Below, in pieces: positions 51,532 through 60,115 of a DNA stretch of 64,000 nt (its first letter is position 1; each line of letters starts with the position of its first letter). Made by a program: the position numbers and the translations under genes. Location of the stretch: NCBI RefSeq assembly GCF_004117875.1, contig NZ_RAHW01000004.1, positions 248,001 through 312,000 of the forward strand, written 5' to 3'. Source of the stretch: Geomonas oryzae (GTDB lineage: Bacteria; Desulfobacterota; Desulfuromonadia; Geobacterales; Geobacteraceae). Below the pieces are notes generated by a model. The model searched no databases and was not told the DNA's origin. It saw only the letters and a program-made list of their open reading frames with translations.

Positions 51532-52467
51532 ATGGGGAGCAAGGGGAAACAGGGGAGGGAAAGGGGCGATGAAGGCCTCATCGTCTCCCATTACGGCGTG
51601 GCGGTCGAGGTGCTCTTCGAAAGCGGCGAGCGGCGCATGGTGAAGGTTAAGCGCAACTCGGGCCACGTGGTGGGCGACCACGTGACGGTCGAGGGTGAGG
51701 TGCTGGTGCGGCTTTCCCGCAAGACCGAGCTCTCAAGGCGCGACGCCCGCGGCGGCATCCACCTGGTCGCCGCCAACCTGGACGTCCTCGGCGTGGTCCT
51801 AGCCCCCGGCACCCCGCCGGGATTCCTGGATCGCGCCATCGTCGCCTCCCGGGCCGCCGGGCTCTCACCCTTCATCGTCATCAACAAGTGCGACCTTGCC
51901 GAGGCGCAGGAACTGAGCGAGGCGGTGCGCGCAGTCTACGGCGGCATCCTCCCCCTTTTCACGCTGAGCGCGGCGACCGGCGAGGGGACCGCCCCGCTGC
52001 GCGCCTTTCTGAGTGACGGACACCGCGGGGCCTTCGTCGGCACCACAGGCGTCGGGAAAAGCTCGCTTATGAACGCCCTCTGCCCGGAGTTGAACCTGAA
52101 GGTCGGAGAGTTGTCTGACTACAACTGGACCGGCAAGCACACCACCACGGTTTCTTCGCTGCACGCCCTCCCCGAGGGGGGAGAACTGGTCGATACCCCG
52201 GGCTTCCGCGATTTCGGTCTCGTGGACATCACCGTCCCGGAGCTTGCCGCATGGTTCCCGGGTTTCGAGTCCCTGGAGGCGCACCACTGCCGTTTCAACG
52301 ACTGCCGGCACCGGCAGGAACCGGGGTGCGCGGTCCGGGAGGAGGTGGATGCGGGGGGGATCAGCGAAGAGCGCTACCGCACCTACCTCGTCCTTTTGAC
52401 CGAGGTGGAGGCCCTGGAGGAAGAGGCGCTCAAGCGCAGCTGGAGAAGCAACAAGGAGAAGAGGTAA
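51532..52467 (+). CDS. rsgA: ribosome small subunit-dependent GTPase A
   Basis: A 311-residue circularly permuted GTPase that helps mature the 30S subunit. An N-terminal OB fold (about 10-75) precedes the GTPase domain, in which the motif order is permuted: G4 NKCDL, G1 GTTGVGKSS, G2-like KHTTT, G3 DTPGF. The C-terminal zinc finger shows HHCRFNDCRHRQEPGCAV. The ATG at 51532 follows TGGAGGGG; the frame is open upstream, but that extension covers the promoter. It is followed after 4 bases by the next gene. Confidence 0.92.
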   Translation: MGSKGKQGRERGDEGLIVSHYGVAVEVLFESGERRMVKVKRNSGHVVGDHVTVEGEVLVRLSRKTELSRRDARGGIHLVAANLDVLGVVLAPGTPPGFLDRAIVASRAAGLSPFIVINKCDLAEAQELSEAVRAVYGGILPLFTLSAATGEGTAPLRAFLSDGHRGAFVGTTGVGKSSLMNALCPELNLKVGELSDYNWTGKHTTTVSSLHALPEGGELVDTPGFRDFGLVDITVPELAAWFPGFESLEAHHCRFNDCRHRQEPGCAVREEVDAGGISEERYRTYLVLLTEVEALEEEALKRSWRSNKEKR

Positions 52468-52471
52468 AGAG

Positions 52472-53194
52472 ATGGCGCAGCCATGGATAGTATTGCAGAG
52501 CGTGCAGACCGCGGACGGGACCCTCGAACTGAGGCAGCGCGGCGAGCGCGATTTTCTTATAACGGTAAACGGCCTCGTGCTGATGAACAGCTCGCTGCAC
52601 CGCTCCGAAGTGGCGCTGGGGGAGGTGGCCTGCGGTCACCTGAAGGAGGCGCAGGCGCCGAAGGTGCTGGTGGGGGGACTCGGCATGGCGATCACGCTCC
52701 GGGCTGTCCTCGACCAGATGCCGCAGCGGGCCGACGTCCTGGTAGCCGAACTGAACCCCGTGGTGCTCGAGTGGTGCCGCGGTCCGCTTGCCCCGATCAC
52801 CTCGGGGGCCGCCTCCGATCCGCGCGTCACCGTGGAGATCGCCAACGTGGCCGACGTGATCAGGAGAAGCGCCATGGGCACAAGCCGCTTCGACGCCATC
52901 GTCCTCGACCTGTACACCGGCCCGCACGCGAAGACCGACAAGATCTGCGATCCCCTCTACGGCGAGATCGCCATCGAACTCACCAAGGGGGCGCTGAAGC
53001 CGGGCGGGGTCTTCGCCGTCTGGGGCGAAAACTACGACCAGGGCTTCGACAAGCGCCTGCGTCAGGCCGGTTTCTCGGTGAGCTGCGAGCGTCCCGGGCG
53101 CGGCGGCTTGAGGCACGTGGTCTACCTGGCGCGCCTTGAGTCACGTCCCGAGGGATTGCCGCAGCGGGGGCGGAAACGGGCGCCGCGCCGCTGA
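52472..53194 (+). CDS. spermidine-synthase-like methyltransferase-fold protein
   Basis: A 240-residue Rossmann-fold protein of the spermidine-synthase-like group. It has an N-terminal beta region (LELRQRGERDFLITVNGLVL), then VLVGGLGMAITLRAVLDQMP (SAM-type nucleotide loop), VLVAELNPVVLEW and FDAIVLDLYTGP, the place of the catalytic Asp loop. Polyamine substrate specificity cannot be confirmed. The C-terminus is basic. It lies 4 bases after rsgA in the same operon. Confidence 0.75.
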   Translation: MAQPWIVLQSVQTADGTLELRQRGERDFLITVNGLVLMNSSLHRSEVALGEVACGHLKEAQAPKVLVGGLGMAITLRAVLDQMPQRADVLVAELNPVVLEWCRGPLAPITSGAASDPRVTVEIANVADVIRRSAMGTSRFDAIVLDLYTGPHAKTDKICDPLYGEIAIELTKGALKPGGVFAVWGENYDQGFDKRLRQAGFSVSCERPGRGGLRHVVYLARLESRPEGLPQRGRKRAPRR

Positions 53195-53247
53195 GGCCGG
53201 CTCCCTCTTCCTTTCCTGTCTGGCACCTGATGGCTTTCCGCTAGTCC

Positions 53248-53358
53248 CCCTCTCCCTCCGGGAGAGGGTGCCCAAAGGGCGGGTGAGGGCTTTGCCCCGA
53301 AGTGAGAAATTGCAACTGCCTGCGCCCTCACCCCTGCCCTCTCCCGGAGGGAGAGGGT
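53248..53358. repeat. inverted pair of CCCTCTCCC-type palindromes
   Basis: Two 21-bp palindromes (53248-53268 and 53338-53358) with arms CCCTCTCCC/GGGAGAGGG flank about 70 bp. GGGTGAGGGC and GCCCTCACCC inside give a further inverted pair. This BIME-like unit sits at an operon end, and another copy of the palindrome is at 19942-19962. Confidence 0.75.
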
Positions 53359-53394
53359 GGGATCATTAAATAAATTGGTTCCAGTTATCCTGCC

Positions 53395-53676
53395 TCACGC
53401 CGCAGCGCCGAAATCGGCGCCCGCATACTGCACCGCTAGAGGGTCGTTGGCCCTAGGCGGTGAGATCGCGTGCACCCCGCCGCAGGAGGGACATCCCTGC
53501 ACGAAGGTCCGCAGCACGAAGCCTTTGCCGCACTCCTGGCACTCCACCTGGAGCGCGCTCGGCAGCGGCGAGCATGCCACCCGTCCGCCGTGCGCCGCCA
53601 GCACGAACTCCACCAACTCCCTGCCGGTGGCGTAGGGCCCACCCCCTCTGGAATTACCCGATCCGCAATCGCACAT
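53395..53676 (-). CDS. small cysteine-rich zinc-ribbon protein
   Basis: A 93-residue protein starting MCDCGSGNSRGGG, with a helical middle (GRELVEFVLAAHGGRVACSP) and a zinc ribbon CQECGKGF...CPSCGG. The ribbon is reminiscent of the metal domain of HypA, but the nickel-binding MHE start is lacking. The ATG follows GGGAGGAAGG. The family is unknown; it is monocistronic. Confidence 0.65.
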   Translation of the reverse strand: MCDCGSGNSRGGGPYATGRELVEFVLAAHGGRVACSPLPSALQVECQECGKGFVLRTFVQGCPSCGGVHAISPPRANDPLAVQYAGADFGAAA

Positions 53677-53818
53677 CCTTCCTCCCGTGTCGCCTTGAAT
53701 TGAAACGCGAGGGGCACGCTACCACGCCTGCCGTCCGGCATCCTTGATCTCGGTCAAAAAAGCGCGCTTGTCATAGGTCTTTCGCCGGCAAGGGGTGCGA
53801 AAAACGCCGCTTGCGTTA

Positions 53819-53846
53819 TTGCAATGCCGGACGATTCCAGTATATT
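53819..53846 (+). promoter_or_regulatory. sigma-70 promoter of MEDS-kinase gene
   Basis: TTGCAA (53819-53824) and TATATT (53841-53846) are 16 bases apart, 47 bases before the preferred ATG at 53893. Confidence 0.55.
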
Positions 53847-53892
53847 GTGTTGGTGTTTTTTAATGTATGCCGCGCGCGAGGAGATGACCGGG

Positions 53893-55722
53893 ATGGAAGA
53901 AGAAAAATCCCCTGTGGAAATCACCGATATCGGCGTCGTCAACGTGCATGACCACCTCTGTCTCATGTACAGCGATGACGAGGACCTGCTGGGCGCGGTG
54001 CTCCCTTTCATCCAGGGCGGGCTGTCGCTTGGTGAGCGCTGCGTCTACATGCACGCCGCGGAGAAGAGGCTCGAACAGGTACTGCAAAACGCGGTCGACG
54101 GCAACAAGGAAGACGCCGGGGCCCTGATCCTGCTGCCGCTCAGGCAGACCTGGCTTCGCGGCGCAGCCTTGAAGCAGGACCGCATCATGGAACTTCTGGG
54201 CGATATCTGCTCCGGCGCGGCCTCCGACGGCTTCAGCGGCACCCGCATCGTGTGCGACATGTCATGGGCGCTCAGGGACGCGAAGTCTCAGCAGATGCTG
54301 CACCGCTTCGAGCACGACCTCACCGCCTTCGCCGCGGCGAACGAGACGGCGCTGCTCTGCCTGTACGACCGCAAAAGCTTCGGCGATGACCGGCTGCTCG
54401 ACTTGGCCCGGATACACCCGTCCCTCATCTGCAGCGGCAGGGTCTGCGAAAACCCGCTCCATATTCCGGATCGGATGCACTCCACCGTCCTTAGCGAGCT
54501 CGACACCTTTCTCGCCGCCTCGCACCGGCTGACCGCGGTCATAGGCGATGGGGAACGGCTGAAGAGCGAGCTGGAGCAGGCCTACTCCGCCCTTGCCAAG
54601 AAGATTTACGAAAACTGGCAGGAGGAGGACACCCTGAGGGCGACCGAGAAGGAGATGCAGGAAAAGGACGAGGCGCTCCTTGCCAACCGCAGGCGCCAGT
54701 ACACCATCCTGCAGCATCTCCCGGCCATCATGCTCGCCTTCGACAGCGGCGACCGGCTGGCCGCGTGCAACCACGAGTTCGAGCGGGTCACCGGGTTCCG
54801 CGGTGAAGAGGTGATGGGAAAGGCGATGCTGGAGCTGCTCCACGTCGAGGCGGAGCAGCGCGAGGAGGTCGTCGCCCATCACCCGCGCGAGGGGGGAGAC
54901 TACCGGGGGAGGGAGTGGCGCCTGCACTGCAAGGACGGCTCGCTGCGACTTGTCTCCTGGTCCAATATATCCCGTTACGTCCCGGTGAACGGCTGGGCCA
55001 ACTGGATCCTCGGCATCGACGTCACGCCGAAGGCGGCGGAGCCGGTCTTGCGTAGCGCAAGGGAGGAGCTGGAGGTGCGGACCGCGGAGCTGGAAGCCTT
55101 CGGGCACGCGGTCAGCCACGATCTGGCCGGCAGGCTCGACCGGATCAGCGGCGCCTGCAGCCGTCTCAAGCAGTTTAACGCCCCCCAACTGGTGCCGGGG
55201 TGCCGGGAGCTCCTGCAGGACATCGAGAAAGCCGCAGCCGAGCTTGCCGGCCCCATCGCGGCGCTTAAGCGCATCACCGCCTTGACCGCGAGCGGTATCC
55301 GGCCCGTCGAGGTCGACCTGAGCGCTATGGCCGCCGAGATCGCGGCTGAACTCTCGGGTGCCGCTCCCCGCCCCGTCGATTTCCGCATCGAGGACGGGGT
55401 GAGGGTGACCGGCGACAAGGAGATGCTCCGCCTTGCCATGGAGCAGCTCCTCGAAAACGCCTGGCACTCGACCATGGGGGTCAAGCATCCGGTGATCAGG
55501 TTCGGGACGGCGCAGGTGCGCGGCGAGCGGAGCATTTACGTGAGCGATAACGGCCCGAGGGACGCCGAGGCGCCTGGAGAGCCGGACGGGAAAGGGCAGG
55601 GAGAGCGTATCTGTTGCGGCATCGGTCTAGCCACGGTACAGCGCATCATAAACCTCCACCGGGGCAGGATCTGGAGCGCGGAGCAGGCCGGAAAGGGGGG
55701 CACCCTCTACTTCCAGGTCTAG
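53893..55722 (+). CDS. MEDS-PAS sensor histidine kinase
   Basis: A 609-residue soluble kinase. Residues about 15-175 are a MEDS (DcmR-type sensory) domain beginning HDHLCLMYSDDEDLLGAVLP, thought to bind small hydrocarbon derivatives. A PAS domain follows (about 270-385, ILQHLPAIMLAFDSGDRLAA). The kinase core has its His in FGHAVSHDLAGRLDRI, an N box EQLLENAWHS, and GIGLATVQRIINLHRG. The G1 box is degenerate (DNGPRDAEAP in place of DNGxG), so ATP binding may be altered. The ATG at 53893 has GAGGAG nine bases upstream. An NtrC-type regulator gene follows 22 bases downstream, probably its partner. Confidence 0.82.
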   Translation: MEEEKSPVEITDIGVVNVHDHLCLMYSDDEDLLGAVLPFIQGGLSLGERCVYMHAAEKRLEQVLQNAVDGNKEDAGALILLPLRQTWLRGAALKQDRIMELLGDICSGAASDGFSGTRIVCDMSWALRDAKSQQMLHRFEHDLTAFAAANETALLCLYDRKSFGDDRLLDLARIHPSLICSGRVCENPLHIPDRMHSTVLSELDTFLAASHRLTAVIGDGERLKSELEQAYSALAKKIYENWQEEDTLRATEKEMQEKDEALLANRRRQYTILQHLPAIMLAFDSGDRLAACNHEFERVTGFRGEEVMGKAMLELLHVEAEQREEVVAHHPREGGDYRGREWRLHCKDGSLRLVSWSNISRYVPVNGWANWILGIDVTPKAAEPVLRSAREELEVRTAELEAFGHAVSHDLAGRLDRISGACSRLKQFNAPQLVPGCRELLQDIEKAAAELAGPIAALKRITALTASGIRPVEVDLSAMAAEIAAELSGAAPRPVDFRIEDGVRVTGDKEMLRLAMEQLLENAWHSTMGVKHPVIRFGTAQVRGERSIYVSDNGPRDAEAPGEPDGKGQGERICCGIGLATVQRIINLHRGRIWSAEQAGKGGTLYFQV

Positions 55723-55744
55723 CGACGCTCGCGAGAGGATCGTC

Positions 55745-57118
55745 ATGAAAAGCAACGAGGGAACGCTGCCGGTAGTGGTGGTGGATGACGACCGGGAAAT
55801 GCTGCAGGTCTACCGCACCCTGCTGAAGGGGCACGGTGTGGGGCCGGTGGTCGTCTTCGAGGACGGAAACGCGCTGGTCCCCTTCCTGCGGCGCGAGGAC
55901 GCCGCCGCGGTGGTGCTGGATCTCGCCCTTCCCACGGTGAACGGCGCAGAGCTGCTGCGAAGTCTCGTCGAGGAGTTTCCGCACCTCCCCGTGCTGATCA
56001 TAACCGGTGTGGCTGAGATCGGTCAGGCCGTCGCCTGCATGCGGGCGGGTGCCTGCGACTACCTGTTGAAGCCGCTCGACAACGCGACCTTTCTCTGCGC
56101 CATCGACCGCGCCCTAGGCATCACCGCGGACGAGACGCGGCTAAGAAACCGGCGCATGCCCTTCCCGGACATCGTGACCGAGGACCGTCAGATGCTGAAG
56201 CTTTTGAAGCGGGTGCAGGCCATCTCGCACAGCGGTCAGCCGGTCCTCATCACCGGCGAGACCGGGGTGGGGAAGGAGCTCTTCGCGGAGGCGGTACACC
56301 GCTGTTCCGGAAAGAAGGGGGCCATGGTAACGGTCAACGTGGCCGGGGTGGACGACGCCGTCTTTTCCGACACGCTGTTCGGGCACCGCAAGGGGGCCTT
56401 CACCGGTGCGCAGGAGCACCGCGAGGGGCTCATCCGCAGGGCCTCGGGGGGGACGCTCTTTCTGGACGAAATCGGTGATCTGAGCGAGGTCTCCCAGGTG
56501 AAGCTTTTGAGGCTGATCCAGGAACACGAGTACCTTCCCCTTGGAAGCGACAGCGCCGTGAAGTCCGATGCCGGCATCGTGGTCGCCACGAACCGCGAAC
56601 CCAAGCTCCTTCTCGAGCAGGGGAGGCTGCGCGAGGACCTCTTCTACCGGCTCAGCTGTCACCGGATCCACATCCCGCCCCTGAGGGAAAGAAAAGGGGA
56701 CATCTCCATGCTGCTGGAGCATTTCGTCACCCTCGCGGCGCGGGAGATGGGGAAGGCGAAGCCCTGGTATCCGGTGGAGTTGTCGCGCCTTTTGCAGCAG
56801 TACCATTTCCCCGGCAACGTGCGGGAGCTGCAGGCCATGGTCTACGATGCGGTGGCGCTTCACGAGAAGGGAGCCCTATCCCTCAACGGGTTCCGCTCCA
56901 GGATCGACCTGCCGCCGGCGGAGCTGCGCACGGATGAGGAGCAGGAGGTCGTGACGGTGACCTTCAACGGTTTTCCCAGCATCAAGCAGGCGCAGAGCCA
57001 GCTGATCAGCGAGGCGCTGCGCATGTCCAACGGCAACCAGGGTGAGGCTGCCACCCTGCTCGGCATCTCCAGGCAGGCCCTTAACAATCGGCTGAGAAGA
57101 AAGCCGACCTCCGCGTGA
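55745..57118 (+). CDS. sigma-54-dependent response regulator (NtrC family)
   Basis: A 457-residue activator. The receiver has D59 (VVLDLALP) and K in YLLKPLDN. The AAA+ domain (about 140-370) has Walker A GETGVGKE, the sigma-54 contact GAFTGA, Walker B GGTLFLDEIGD and ATNREPKLL. The C-terminal Fis-like HTH is GNQGEAATLLGISRQALNNR. It lies in an operon with the MEDS kinase. A sigma-54 promoter lies 1.8 kb downstream in front of the hydrogenase genes, which makes this protein a candidate activator of that operon; this is inferred from position only. Confidence 0.92.
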   Translation: MKSNEGTLPVVVVDDDREMLQVYRTLLKGHGVGPVVVFEDGNALVPFLRREDAAAVVLDLALPTVNGAELLRSLVEEFPHLPVLIITGVAEIGQAVACMRAGACDYLLKPLDNATFLCAIDRALGITADETRLRNRRMPFPDIVTEDRQMLKLLKRVQAISHSGQPVLITGETGVGKELFAEAVHRCSGKKGAMVTVNVAGVDDAVFSDTLFGHRKGAFTGAQEHREGLIRRASGGTLFLDEIGDLSEVSQVKLLRLIQEHEYLPLGSDSAVKSDAGIVVATNREPKLLLEQGRLREDLFYRLSCHRIHIPPLRERKGDISMLLEHFVTLAAREMGKAKPWYPVELSRLLQQYHFPGNVRELQAMVYDAVALHEKGALSLNGFRSRIDLPPAELRTDEEQEVVTVTFNGFPSIKQAQSQLISEALRMSNGNQGEAATLLGISRQALNNRLRRKPTSA

Positions 57119-57153
57119 TCCGCCTGCAACGGACGTTGCACCTGCCACGAAAG

Positions 57154-57231
57154 TTGTCCCCCCGCAAACCGCTTCGGCAAAGGCTCCGGGGCACCGGCAC
57201 TGTTGAAGTAAACCTTTGTTGCGGGGGACAA
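57154..57231. promoter_or_regulatory. inverted repeat after the NtrC-family gene
   Basis: TTGTCCCCCCGCAA (57154-57167) and TTGCGGGGGACAA (57219-57231) are complementary but for one extra C and flank about 50 bp. A CCTCTTTTTC run follows, so it could be a long-loop terminator or a pair of regulator sites. The remaining sequence to 57473 shows no gene. Confidence 0.5.
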
Positions 57232-57473
57232 TCACCTCTTTTTCAACCCGCTCCCTCGCATCGCATCGGAATCACTGGGAAATCCGCATGCGACGACGTT
57301 AGGCATGGTTGCTGCTGTATGTAGGAGGCGGACCGCTTGTGCTGCGGCGGGAACCGCTTGGGAAACGGGAAACATCCGGCGGGGGAAGCGAAGGCTTCGG
57401 TGCACCCGGTCGGTAAGCTTGGGGGCTTGGGGGCTGGTAGTCGCCCGGGTCCGGGTCATAAAGGGGGTGCCCC

Positions 57474-58394
57474 ATGACCGACATGTTCAAGGATAAGAGG
57501 CATAACGGGGAGGGCCGGTTTTTGACCATAGACAAGGAAATAGCATCCAGCATGCTGAACGCCTCGTACGCCGTCGACCTGAAGTCCGCGGTGCACACCT
57601 CGCTGGAAACGATACGCAACATGCTCCTCGACCGTCCGAACAACGAGGAGATCAGCCTCCTCACCCAGCAGGTGGAGCGCCTTCTGACCGAGCAGACCGA
57701 TAGGCTCGAGTCGATAAACCGCGACCTCGAGGCCTTCAACTACTCGGTGGCCCACGACCTGTGCGCCCCGTTAAGGAGGATTTGCGGCTTCACCCGCGCC
57801 CTGCAGGAACAGTACGCCGGCAGGCTCGATATTGACGGGATGGACTACCTCGAGAGGATCTTCAAGTCGTCGCAGCACATGAACGACCTGATCGAGGCGC
57901 TTTTGCAGCTCTCCCAGCTCTCCTACCAGAGCCTGAAACAGGAGGTGGTGGACCTCTCCGAGATCATGAGAGAGACCGCCACCGACCTGCAGCTGGGTAA
58001 TCCCGAGCGCCGCGTCGAGTTCGTGATCCAGCCTTTGATCCGCACCTTCGGCGACCACAACCTCCTCGAGATCGCCATGAAGAACCTTTTGAGAAACGCA
58101 TGGAAGTTCACCCAGATGCGGGAGGTCGCCCGCATCGAGTTCGGCGCGTACGAGGGGGGCGAGGAGGGCACCTGTTTCCTGAAGGACAACGGCATCGGCT
58201 TCGACATGGCCAACGCGGAGCGTATGTTCCACGCCTTCCAGCGGCTGCACAGTTCGAGCGAGTTCCCGGGCAACGGCATAGGCCTCACCACGGTGCAGCG
58301 CATCATAAACCGCCACGGCGGGAAGATCTGGGCCGAAGGGGAGGTGGACAAGGGTGCCGTCTTCTACTTCACCCTCCAGGCCTGCACCAGTTGA
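57474..58394 (+). CDS. sensor histidine kinase (phytochrome-like kinase core, no sensor domain)
   Basis: A 306-residue soluble kinase. The first 75 residues are helical without a recognised sensor (SYAVDLKSAVHTSLETIRNM). The HisKA domain has FNYSVAHDLCAPLRRICGF and the ATPase domain has KNLLRNAWKFT, LKDNGIGFD and GNGIGLTTVQRIINRHGGKI. The core is the same subgroup as in the 31109-33190 kinase. The ATG is in GTGCCCCATG with only a weak GGGGG upstream. A possible second kinase for the neighbouring NtrC-type regulator. Confidence 0.85.
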   Translation: MTDMFKDKRHNGEGRFLTIDKEIASSMLNASYAVDLKSAVHTSLETIRNMLLDRPNNEEISLLTQQVERLLTEQTDRLESINRDLEAFNYSVAHDLCAPLRRICGFTRALQEQYAGRLDIDGMDYLERIFKSSQHMNDLIEALLQLSQLSYQSLKQEVVDLSEIMRETATDLQLGNPERRVEFVIQPLIRTFGDHNLLEIAMKNLLRNAWKFTQMREVARIEFGAYEGGEEGTCFLKDNGIGFDMANAERMFHAFQRLHSSSEFPGNGIGLTTVQRIINRHGGKIWAEGEVDKGAVFYFTLQACTS

Positions 58395-58403
58395 AAAGAC
58401 CCC

Positions 58404-58432
58404 TTTTGCGCGCTGACGCGATCTGCTATAGT
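58404..58432 (+). promoter_or_regulatory. sigma-70-type promoter of hypA
   Basis: TATAGT (58427-58432) is preceded by TTTTGC (58404-58409) at 17 bases, or TTGCGC at 15. The -10 is near consensus; the -35 is weak. Confidence 0.5.
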
Positions 58433-58460
58433 CCTTGAACTTTGAAACGGGAGGCGGGCG

Positions 58461-58793
58461 ATGCACGAGATGAGCATAACCCAGAGCATGGTGGAAATAT
58501 GTGAGGTTCACGCGACCGGGCGCAAGGTGGTCGAGGTGGTCCTGGAGATCGGAGAACTCTCGGGGGTGGTGCCGGAGAGCGTCGAATTCTGCTTCGAAGC
58601 GTGCACCAAGGGTACGCTCCTTGAAGGGGCGAAGCTCAGCATCGAGAGGGTTGCCGGTCGCGGGAGCTGTCCGGACTGCCACGGCGAGTTCCCCATGCTG
58701 AGCCTTTTCGCCCCGTGCCCGGACTGCGGCGCCTTCGGCCTCACCGTCGTTTCCGGCGAGGAGTTGAGGGTGAAGGAGCTCGAGCTCGAGTGA
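58461..58793 (+). CDS. hypA: hydrogenase maturation nickel metallochaperone HypA
   Basis: A 110-residue HypA. The N-terminal MHE (residues 1-3) binds nickel. The zinc site is CPDCHGEFPMLS...CPDCG (about 70-90). It delivers nickel to the large subunit of [NiFe] hydrogenase with HypB. It has GGGAGGCGG upstream. It lies just before the Hyb structural operon, but between them are a terminator and a sigma-54 promoter, so it is a separate transcription unit. Confidence 0.93.
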   Translation: MHEMSITQSMVEICEVHATGRKVVEVVLEIGELSGVVPESVEFCFEACTKGTLLEGAKLSIERVAGRGSCPDCHGEFPMLSLFAPCPDCGAFGLTVVSGEELRVKELELE

Positions 58794-58865
58794 TCACTTT
58801 CGACCTGTTTTGGGTCAAAATGATACAAAGATGGGACAGAAGTACGCAACAAAATGAACCAAAAG

Positions 58866-58907
58866 AAGGCGCCGCGCGAAGGAAACTCGCGGGCGCCTCT
58901 TTTTTTG
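58866..58907 (+). terminator. rho-independent terminator after hypA
   Basis: AGGCGCC-GCGCGA pairs with TCGCG-GGCGCCT around AGGAAAC, followed by T7. Confidence 0.88.
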
Positions 58908-58952
58908 TTCAATGATTCCGTAAACTTCTCCTCGCGAAAAATGTTTACCGAA

Positions 58953-58968
58953 TTGGCACGGGTGTTGC
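58953..58968 (+). promoter_or_regulatory. sigma-54 promoter of the hyb operon
   Basis: TTGGCACG-GGTG-TTGC matches the -24/-12 consensus TGGCACG-N4-TTGC in full, with GG at 58955-58956 and GC at 58967-58968, the required 10 bases between. Transcription would start near 58980, about 30 bases before the hybS ATG. Confidence 0.88.
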
Positions 58969-59008
58969 CGTATACGTGCCGGTTCGATTTATCTCGAGGA
59001 GGGTTGTT

Positions 59009-60115
59009 ATGAAAGAAGAGATGTTTTGCGAAGGGGTAACCCGCAGGGACTTCATGAAGGCCTGTGTCACCGCAACGGCGATGATGGGGCTTCCCTTCGC
59101 CATGCATACGCAGGTGGCCGAGGCCGTTGAGAAAAACGCCAACCCTGCGGTGATCTGGCTGCACTTCCAGGAGTGCACCGGCTGCTCGGAGTCGCTTTTG
59201 CGCTCCTCCCACCCGACCATCGCGTCGCTGATCCTGGACATGATCTCGCTGGACTACCACGAGACGCTCATGGTCGGCGCCGGTCATCAGGCCGAGCAGG
59301 CACTGCATGACTCCATGAAGGCCAACCACGGCAAGTACATCCTTGTCGTCGAGGGGGCCATCCCGACCAAGCAGAACGGCATCTTCTGCAAGGTCTCCGG
59401 CAAGACCGCACTCGAGTCGCTGCAGCACGCGGCCGAAGGCGCCGCCGCGATCATCTCCATCGGCACCTGTGCCTCCTACGGCGGCATCCAGGCTGCTTCC
59501 CCGAACCCGACCGGCGCGGTAGGCGTCAGGGACATCATCAAGGACAAGCCGATCATCAACATCCCCGGCTGCCCGCCGAGCCCGTACAACTTCCTTTCCA
59601 CCGTCCTTTACTACCTCACCTTCAAGAAGCTCCCCGAGCTCGACGCCCTGGGGCGTCCGAAGTTCGCCTACGGCAGGAGGATCCACGAGCACTGCGAGCG
59701 TCGTCCGCACTTCGACGCAGGCCGCTTCGCCAAGGCCTACGGCGACCCGACCCACGCTCAGGGTTACTGCCTCTACAAGCTCGGCTGCAAGGGACCGGCG
59801 ACCTACGCCAACTGTTCCGTGCAGCGCTTCAACGACGTCGGCGTCTGGCCGGTATCCGTCGGTCACCCCTGCATCGGCTGCACCGAGCCGGATCTCCTCT
59901 TCAAGACGGCTATCGCCGAGAAGGTCCAGATCCACGAGCCGACCCCGTTCGACAGCTACGCTCCGGTCGATCTGAAAGAGAAGGGCAAAGGGCCGGATCC
60001 GCTGACCACCGGTTTCGTCGGCCTCGCGGCAGGTGCGGCTTTAGGCGCCGGCGCGATGCTCGCCAAGAAGCTTCCGGGCGATGCGCAGGAGGGTGGCCAT
60101 GAAAAAGACGAGTAG
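59009..60115 (+). CDS. hybS: [NiFe] hydrogenase small subunit (Hyb type)
   Basis: A 368-residue small subunit. The twin-arginine signal is TRRDFMKA at residues 11-18, and the proximal cluster region starts LHFQECTGCSES (C56, C59). GTCASYGG and GCPPSPYNF, and HCERRPHFDAGRFA with the later CYLYKLGCKG/CSVQRF-like cysteines, complete three FeS clusters. A C-terminal hydrophobic anchor (GFVGLAAGAALGAGAML) would fix it to the periplasmic face of the membrane after Tat export. The ATG at 59009 follows GAGGAGGG. It is first in the operon and overlaps hybA by 17 bases. Confidence 0.93.
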   Translation: MKEEMFCEGVTRRDFMKACVTATAMMGLPFAMHTQVAEAVEKNANPAVIWLHFQECTGCSESLLRSSHPTIASLILDMISLDYHETLMVGAGHQAEQALHDSMKANHGKYILVVEGAIPTKQNGIFCKVSGKTALESLQHAAEGAAAIISIGTCASYGGIQAASPNPTGAVGVRDIIKDKPIINIPGCPPSPYNFLSTVLYYLTFKKLPELDALGRPKFAYGRRIHEHCERRPHFDAGRFAKAYGDPTHAQGYCLYKLGCKGPATYANCSVQRFNDVGVWPVSVGHPCIGCTEPDLLFKTAIAEKVQIHEPTPFDSYAPVDLKEKGKGPDPLTTGFVGLAAGAALGAGAMLAKKLPGDAQEGGHEKDE

